Assembly: GCF_022440805.1 (NCBI RefSeq)
Contig: NZ_JAKNTK010000001.1
Location: 2,480,001 to 2,544,000, forward strand
Direction: 5' to 3'
DNA: 64,000 nucleotides
From: Holdemania massiliensis
Lineage (GTDB): Bacteria > Bacillota_I > Bacilli_A > Erysipelotrichales > Erysipelotrichaceae
Each line of letters begins with the position of its first letter. Positions within the stretch are counted from its first letter, which is position 1. The notes beneath the pieces were generated by a model. It was not told the DNA's origin. It did not search any database and saw only the letters and a list, made by a program, of their open reading frames with translations. The translations under genes were made by a program, and so were the position numbers. This document shows, in pieces, positions 59,885 to 64,000 of the stretch.

Positions 59885-61957
59885 TCAATCTTCTTCCTTT
59901 TCAATATTTGCGGTTTTGATAACCTTTTCGGCAATCGGCTGCGGGGCTGGTTCATAGCGATCAAACTCAATCACGAAGGAACCGCGGCCCTGCGTCATTG
60001 AACGCAGCTCTGTTGAATATTTCATCATTTCAGCCATCGGCACTTCCGCCGTGATCTTCTGTTCTTTTTCATCCACTAAATCCATGCCGAGAATAATTCC
60101 GCGGCGTTTGTTGAAATCACCGATGATCGTGCCGGTATATTCCTCAGGAATCAGGACTTCAACCTTACCGATTGGTTCAAGCAGGATTGGTTTGGCTTTC
60201 GGCATTCCGGCTTTGTAGGCCAGACGGGCCGCGGCTTTAAAGGCAATTTCCTTCGAGTCGACTTCATGGTAGGAGCCGTCGGTCAGCGTTGCTTTGACAC
60301 CGACAACCTTATATCCAGCCAGAACTCCCTTTTCCATGCATTCCCGCAGACCGGCTTCAACGGCTGGGAAATACTGCTTCGGAACAGCACCACCGAAAAC
60401 AGATTCCGCAAAGACCATTTCATCCCCATCGCACGGTTCAAATTTAACGAAGACATGACCATACTGACCTGCACCGCCGGACTGCTTTTTATGCTTGCCT
60501 TCAGCTGTGACTGTGCCGCGGATCGTTTCCCGGTACTGAACCTTCGGCTCCGTGGTCGTAACTTCAACCTTATATTTGGATTTCAGCTTGCTTAAGATGA
60601 CGTCGATATGCTGAACGCCCATGCCGTACAGCACCGTTTCCTTGGTTTCCTTATTCTTATCCAGACGGATTGACGGATCTTCTTCACACATCCGCTGCAG
60701 ACCCATGCTCATCTTGTCTTCATCCGCTTTGGTCTTCGGCCAGATCGCAACGCCCAGCATCGGTTTCGGGAATTCGATTGGAGCATAGGTAACCGGCTTT
60801 AAGCGTGTTGCCAGCGTGTCGTTGGTATCGGTGAACTGCAGTTTGACAACCGCCCCGATATCGCCGGTAAACAGCTTGCCAACCGCAATCTGATGCTTGC
60901 CCTTGACGATATAAATCTGATTCAGTTTTTCAATCTTATCCTTCTGAACGTTTAAGACCTGAGCATCCGTGCTCATCACGCCGGTCATGACCTTCAGCAG
61001 GGAGATCTTGCCGACAAACGGATCAATGATCGTCTTGAAGACCTGAGCCGTAAACGCTTCCTGTTCATTGGTTTCCATCAAAATCGGAATGCCGTCCAGA
61101 TCCAACGCTTCAATCATGCCCTTCTCAGCATAGCTTGGGAAGTACTCACGGATCAGATCAAGCAGACGTTCGATGCCGGTAACCTGGGTCGCACTGCCGC
61201 AGTAAACCGGACGGATATCCCCGTTGCGCACGCCGATGCGCAAGCCCTTGGCGACTTCATGTTCATCAAAGCTCTCGCCGCTGAAGAATTTTTCCATCAG
61301 TTCATCATCGGCCATCGCAATCGCCTCAGCGATCTGATTGTAATATTCTTCGACGATCTCTTTCAGCTCATCCGGTACTTCCTTCGGAGTTGTCCGATCG
61401 TCATAATACCAGGCTTTTTTACGCAGAATGTTGACAGAGCCGACAACCTTGCCCGCGCTTGTAATCGGAACTTCAAACGGAATGACCGTCTTGCCGAAAT
61501 GCTCGCGCAGCTGATTGTAGGTCTGATCAAATGAAGCGTTTTCCTCATCAATTTTGTTGATGAAGAAAATTGTCGGCAGTTTCTTGCGGGTGACGATCTT
61601 CCAGGCTTTTTCTGTTCCCGATTCCACGCCGTCCTTCGCTCCGACGACGATCAGCGCATTATCGCCGACCGCGATACCGCACTGCGCTTCGCCCTCGTAA
61701 TCCAGATAACCCGGCGTATCAATAAAGTTAATCTTGCATTCTTTCCATTCCACCGGCGCAATTGAAGTGTAGACCGACAAACCACGCTTGATTTCTTCCG
61801 CGTCATTATCCATGACGCTCGTTCCATCTCCGGTTTTGCCCAGCCGGTCCGTTGCCTGAGTAAAATATAATGCAGCTTCGACGACGCTGGATTTGCCAGC
61901 GCCGCTGTGTCCCATCAGAACGATATTGCGGACTTCATTCGCTAAATAATCTCTCAT
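59885..61957 (-). CDS. Elongation factor G paralogue (EF-G2-like GTPase)
   Basis: A 690-residue translational GTPase. P-loop 'GHSGAGKSS', switch II 'DTPGYLDYEGE' (EF-G has DTPGHVDF), 'NKIDEENA', domain II, then domains III-V including 'GAGQYGHVFVKFEPC' and 'RRGIILGMD'. The altered switch II (Tyr-Leu-Asp for the usual His-Val-Asp) is typical of the FusA2-type paralogues found beside a canonical EF-G elsewhere in many Firmicutes. The gene is not in an rpsL-rpsG-fusA context; it follows an ankyrin-repeat gene by 11 bases. The role is unproven; ribosome rescue or stress translation is possible, and Tet-type ribosome protection is unlikely. Confidence 0.88.
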   Translation of the reverse strand: MRDYLANEVRNIVLMGHSGAGKSSVVEAALYFTQATDRLGKTGDGTSVMDNDAEEIKRGLSVYTSIAPVEWKECKINFIDTPGYLDYEGEAQCGIAVGDNALIVVGAKDGVESGTEKAWKIVTRKKLPTIFFINKIDEENASFDQTYNQLREHFGKTVIPFEVPITSAGKVVGSVNILRKKAWYYDDRTTPKEVPDELKEIVEEYYNQIAEAIAMADDELMEKFFSGESFDEHEVAKGLRIGVRNGDIRPVYCGSATQVTGIERLLDLIREYFPSYAEKGMIEALDLDGIPILMETNEQEAFTAQVFKTIIDPFVGKISLLKVMTGVMSTDAQVLNVQKDKIEKLNQIYIVKGKHQIAVGKLFTGDIGAVVKLQFTDTNDTLATRLKPVTYAPIEFPKPMLGVAIWPKTKADEDKMSMGLQRMCEEDPSIRLDKNKETKETVLYGMGVQHIDVILSKLKSKYKVEVTTTEPKVQYRETIRGTVTAEGKHKKQSGGAGQYGHVFVKFEPCDGDEMVFAESVFGGAVPKQYFPAVEAGLRECMEKGVLAGYKVVGVKATLTDGSYHEVDSKEIAFKAAARLAYKAGMPKAKPILLEPIGKVEVLIPEEYTGTIIGDFNKRRGIILGMDLVDEKEQKITAEVPMAEMMKYSTELRSMTQGRGSFVIEFDRYEPAPQPIAEKVIKTANIEKEED

Positions 61958-61968
61958 ATGGCTTCCCC

Positions 61969-62637
61969 CTACTTCAAATGCTCTTTCAGCTCAGCAAAGC
62001 AGTGCTCACGGACATAATGAATAGCGAGGTTGCCCTGGAAATCTTTGATGCTCTTATCCGCACCCTGATCAAGCAGATACAGAACCAGATCAACATATCC
62101 GCCGTAGCTGGCTCTCATCAGTGCTGTGCAGCCGGCATTATCCTGAATGTTGATATCTGCGCCATGTTCGATCAGATATTTGATGACGTCCACCTTGCAT
62201 GCCAGAACCGCTTCCATCAGCGCCGTTCTGCCCTTGCTGTCACGAGCGTTCACATTCGCTCCGTTTTCAACCAGATATTCAACGACTTCGCTCTGACCTA
62301 AGAAGGAAGCCCGCATCAGCGACGTCCGTCCGTTATCGTCATGAGAATTCACATCGGATCCTGCTTCAACCAGCATCTTGACAATTCCCAGATGACCTTT
62401 TTTTGCCGCGCCCATTAACGCCGTCTTATTGTTGACGTCACGAGCCCGAACATTTGCTCCATTATCCAGCAAGAACCGAACGATATCTTCATAACCGCGC
62501 TTAGCGCTGCGCATCAAGGCTGTCCGTCCGTCGCCGTTGGATACATTGACGTTGGCCCCTTTGGAAACACACGCACAGACTTTCGCGAAATCGCCGGCTG
62601 CCGCCGCATCCCAGAACTCTTTGTTTGTTTGATCCAT
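61969..62637 (-). CDS. Ankyrin repeat protein
   Basis: A 222-residue protein built of about six 33-residue ankyrin repeats, each with 'GRTALMRSAKRGYEDIVRFLLDNGANV'-type consensus (TALM, then a second helix ending in LLxxGAxVN). No signal peptide or TM helix, so cytoplasmic. AAAGGAGG precedes ATG62637. It is the first gene of an operon with the EF-G paralogue 11 bases downstream; the pairing suggests a partner or regulator of that GTPase, but that is inference. Confidence 0.9.
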   Translation of the reverse strand: MDQTNKEFWDAAAAGDFAKVCACVSKGANVNVSNGDGRTALMRSAKRGYEDIVRFLLDNGANVRARDVNNKTALMGAAKKGHLGIVKMLVEAGSDVNSHDDNGRTSLMRASFLGQSEVVEYLVENGANVNARDSKGRTALMEAVLACKVDVIKYLIEHGADINIQDNAGCTALMRASYGGYVDLVLYLLDQGADKSIKDFQGNLAIHYVREHCFAELKEHLK

Positions 62638-62885
62638 AATGAATTCCTCCTTTTATTTATTCATCAAACATTGAACTTCCTGCGCATCATTCCGAAATTC
62701 GGAACCCCCTGTGATCTGCATCAGCAGGAGTATTCCTGAAAACTGAACCTTGTGCCCGATTCCTCAGTAATGGACAGCGATTCAAGATTCCATTTTCAGG
62801 CGTAGGCGGATCTGACATGTCGCTCAACTTTGTCTGCCTGAAGCGTTCAGCACCTGAATTTCGCTGACTCTTTCGCTTCCGAAGA

Positions 62886-62916
62886 CAAAAAAGATGGACA
62901 GTCTAAATCCATCTTA
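62886..62916 (-). terminator. Terminator of the 38-codon mini-gene
   Basis: On the minus strand AAGATGGA / TCCATCTT with a 9-nt loop and a T run. The 5' arm contains the last codons of the small gene, and its stop codon is in the loop. Confidence 0.75.
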
Positions 62917-63019
62917 AAAACAACTGATTTTTTCCCAAAAGAACCCCGCCGAAAACACCTTCAGCTCTATCATCTCCATTTTGAGGGGCAACAAAAACTA
63001 AGCCTTTCTTCTGGTCCAT
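62903..63019 (-). CDS. Mini-gene encoding a 38-residue protein
   Basis: The frame starts at ATG63019 with TGGAG 9 bases upstream and ends with TAG at 62903. The product (MDQKKGLVFVAPQNGDDR... ending 'LLGKNQLFLRWI') is soluble-looking, Gly-rich in the middle and matches nothing I recognise. What supports it is the compact unit: promoter TTGAAC-16-TACAAT, ribosome-binding site, frame, and an intrinsic terminator overlapping the stop codon, all within about 200 bases. It is divergent from the SIS gene. It could be a small protein, a regulatory leader-like RNA, or the remnant of a longer gene. Confidence 0.5.
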   Translation of the reverse strand: MDQKKGLVFVAPQNGDDRAEGVFGGVLLGKNQLFLRWI

Positions 63020-63059
63020 GATGTTTCACTCCATTCCGGTCTTGGTTCTTTATAGCTTT

Positions 63060-63087
63060 ATTGTAACCGATTTCATTTTTTGTTCAA
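63060..63087 (-). promoter_or_regulatory. Promoter of the 38-codon mini-gene
   Basis: On the minus strand TTGAAC (63087-63082), 16 bases, TACAAT (63065-63060), about 40 bases before the start codon. Confidence 0.65.
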
Positions 63088-63186
63088 GACCTTTCTTGCC
63101 GAATTTCTATGAAAACTATGTTTTCGTTTGTTACATTTTGTAAACTCTTTCATTTTTGTTTTTTCCTGCTTTTTGGACTTCTTTTT

Positions 63187-63210
63187 TCACTGTGAAGTTG
63201 TTACAATGAA
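63187..63210 (+). promoter_or_regulatory. Putative SIS gene promoter with palindrome TTCACTGTGAA
   Basis: TTCACTGTGAA (63187-63197) is a perfect 11-base palindrome in the -35 region of a TACAAT -10 (63202-63207). No consensus -35 is present. The TTCAC half-site also occurs before the glycosyltransferase and htrA genes. Confidence 0.4.
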
Positions 63211-63235
63211 ATCAAATGAGGAAAAGGAGATTCTT

Positions 63236-63985
63236 ATGGAAGCCTGGAAAAATTACTTCAATGTCATGAACGAAATCATTGCCAAGGTCATGGACAGTCA
63301 GGGCGAGGCCATCATGCAGGCGGCAAAGCTGTGCGCCGACGTATCTGAGCACGGCGGTTTAATCTATGGCTTGGGAGCCGGCCATTCCCACCTGGTGATT
63401 GAGGATGCCTTCTGGCGGGCTGCCACAGTTGCCAACTACGCGGCGCTGCTGGAGCCCAGCGTTACCGGCACCTTTGATATTACCAAAAGCTATTTAATGG
63501 AAAACACATATGAGGTCGGCCGTCACATCGTTGATTATCATCGTGTTACACCCAACGACTGCATCATCATCATTTCCAATTCCGGCAACAACATCGTTCC
63601 GGTTGACGCTGCTCTGCGGGCCCATGAAAAAGGTATTCCCACGATTGCAATCACCGCGGTGGAATACAGCGACTACCTGACGACCAAGCACAAAAGCGGC
63701 AAAAAACTGAAGGATGTCTGCGATATCGTTCTGGACAACTGTTCGCTGATCGGCGATGCCGCGGTCGAAATAGAAGGCTTCCCAATGAAAATCGGCTCGA
63801 CTTCTACCATTCCGGCAGTTTATCTGCAAAACGCGGTACTGACGCAGACCGTAGAACTGCTGGTCCAGCGAGGATTGGATCCAGACGTCTATTTCAACGG
63901 CCACATCGCATTTATGGACGCCTCGGCTGCCGATCACAACGACAAACTTGTCGACAAGTATTTTTACCGCATCCGCAATCTCTGA
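63236..63985 (+). CDS. SIS-domain sugar-phosphate-binding protein
   Basis: A 249-residue protein of the SIS (sugar isomerase) fold, of the type annotated UPF0309/SIS domain-containing. 'GGLIYGLGAGHSHLVIEDAFWRAA' forms the first phosphosugar-binding strand-loop, and 'CIIIISNSGNNIVPVDAALRAHEKGIPTIAIT' the second. No catalytic motif identifies a specific isomerase or a GlmS/MurQ activity. ATG63236 is preferred over ATG63206 because AAAAGGAG lies 6 bases upstream. It is complete at the right edge of the window. Confidence 0.88.
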   Translation: MEAWKNYFNVMNEIIAKVMDSQGEAIMQAAKLCADVSEHGGLIYGLGAGHSHLVIEDAFWRAATVANYAALLEPSVTGTFDITKSYLMENTYEVGRHIVDYHRVTPNDCIIIISNSGNNIVPVDAALRAHEKGIPTIAITAVEYSDYLTTKHKSGKKLKDVCDIVLDNCSLIGDAAVEIEGFPMKIGSTSTIPAVYLQNAVLTQTVELLVQRGLDPDVYFNGHIAFMDASAADHNDKLVDKYFYRIRNL

Positions 63986-64000
63986 TTTTCATAATCGGAT

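Noticed and set aside
59885..61957. Tetracycline ribosomal-protection protein (Tet(M)-like)
   Set aside because: The switch II and C-terminal sequences fit EF-G2-type paralogues and there is no resistance or mobile context.

Overview
The window looks like chromosome from a low-to-mid GC Firmicute, most likely an Erysipelotrichia-type gut bacterium (Holdemania-like). This is inferred from Gram-positive ribosome-binding sites, a T-box leader, a topoisomerase IV pair, PlsY, a sporulation-type SigK and a B-class dihydroorotate dehydrogenase with PyrK. No rRNA or tRNA gene was seen, and the taxonomy was not tested by any search.

Layout. 0-2 kb: a MacB-type ABC exporter pair that enters from the left edge. 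2-7.4 kb: parE-parC (minus strand) and divergent plsY. 7.4-13.3 kb: an accessory stretch with a PD-(D/E)XK 'Rpn-like' gene, two small lipoproteins, a GT51 transglycosylase, a YneF-like protein, and an AT-rich HTH/TPR regulator followed by a 53-residue secreted, Cys-containing peptide gene. 13.5-16.7 kb: sigK, a HAD phosphatase and a NagZ-like lipoprotein. 16.9-26.5 kb: one eight-gene pyrimidine operon (pyrB-pyrC-carA-carB-pyrK-pyrD-pyrF-pyrE) behind a promoter and an intrinsic-terminator attenuator; it covers the whole route from bicarbonate/glutamine to UMP. 26.6-31 kb: two membrane c-di-GMP proteins, one apparently a cyclase and one apparently a phosphodiesterase. 31.3-32.3 kb: an adenosine-deaminase-like enzyme.

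32.6-45.8 kb: the most distinctive region, a single tightly coupled operon behind a good promoter. It encodes a 2,412-residue NRPS (C-A-T-C-A-T-R), a multi-TM sensor histidine kinase, an HD-GYP response regulator, an acyl-adenylating ligase, an acyl carrier protein and a 4'-phosphopantetheinyl transferase. The parts add up to a machine for an N-acyl dipeptide aldehyde (or a product derived from it), with its own membrane sensor and a c-di-GMP-type output domain.

45.8-48.3 kb: a polar amino acid ABC importer under a T-box riboswitch whose specifier reads best as CAC (His). 48.4-57.8 kb: an SDR, a Phd-type antitoxin with a broken toxin, an alpha/beta hydrolase, an M20 peptidase, an FAD oxidoreductase, a split ThrE-type exporter, a membrane glycosyltransferase and an HtrA protease. 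57.9-59.8 kb: a second PD-(D/E)XK gene bracketed by two copies of a ~130-bp hairpin repeat with terminal inverted repeats. 59.9-64 kb: an EF-G paralogue with an ankyrin protein, a complete 38-codon mini-gene, and a SIS-domain protein.
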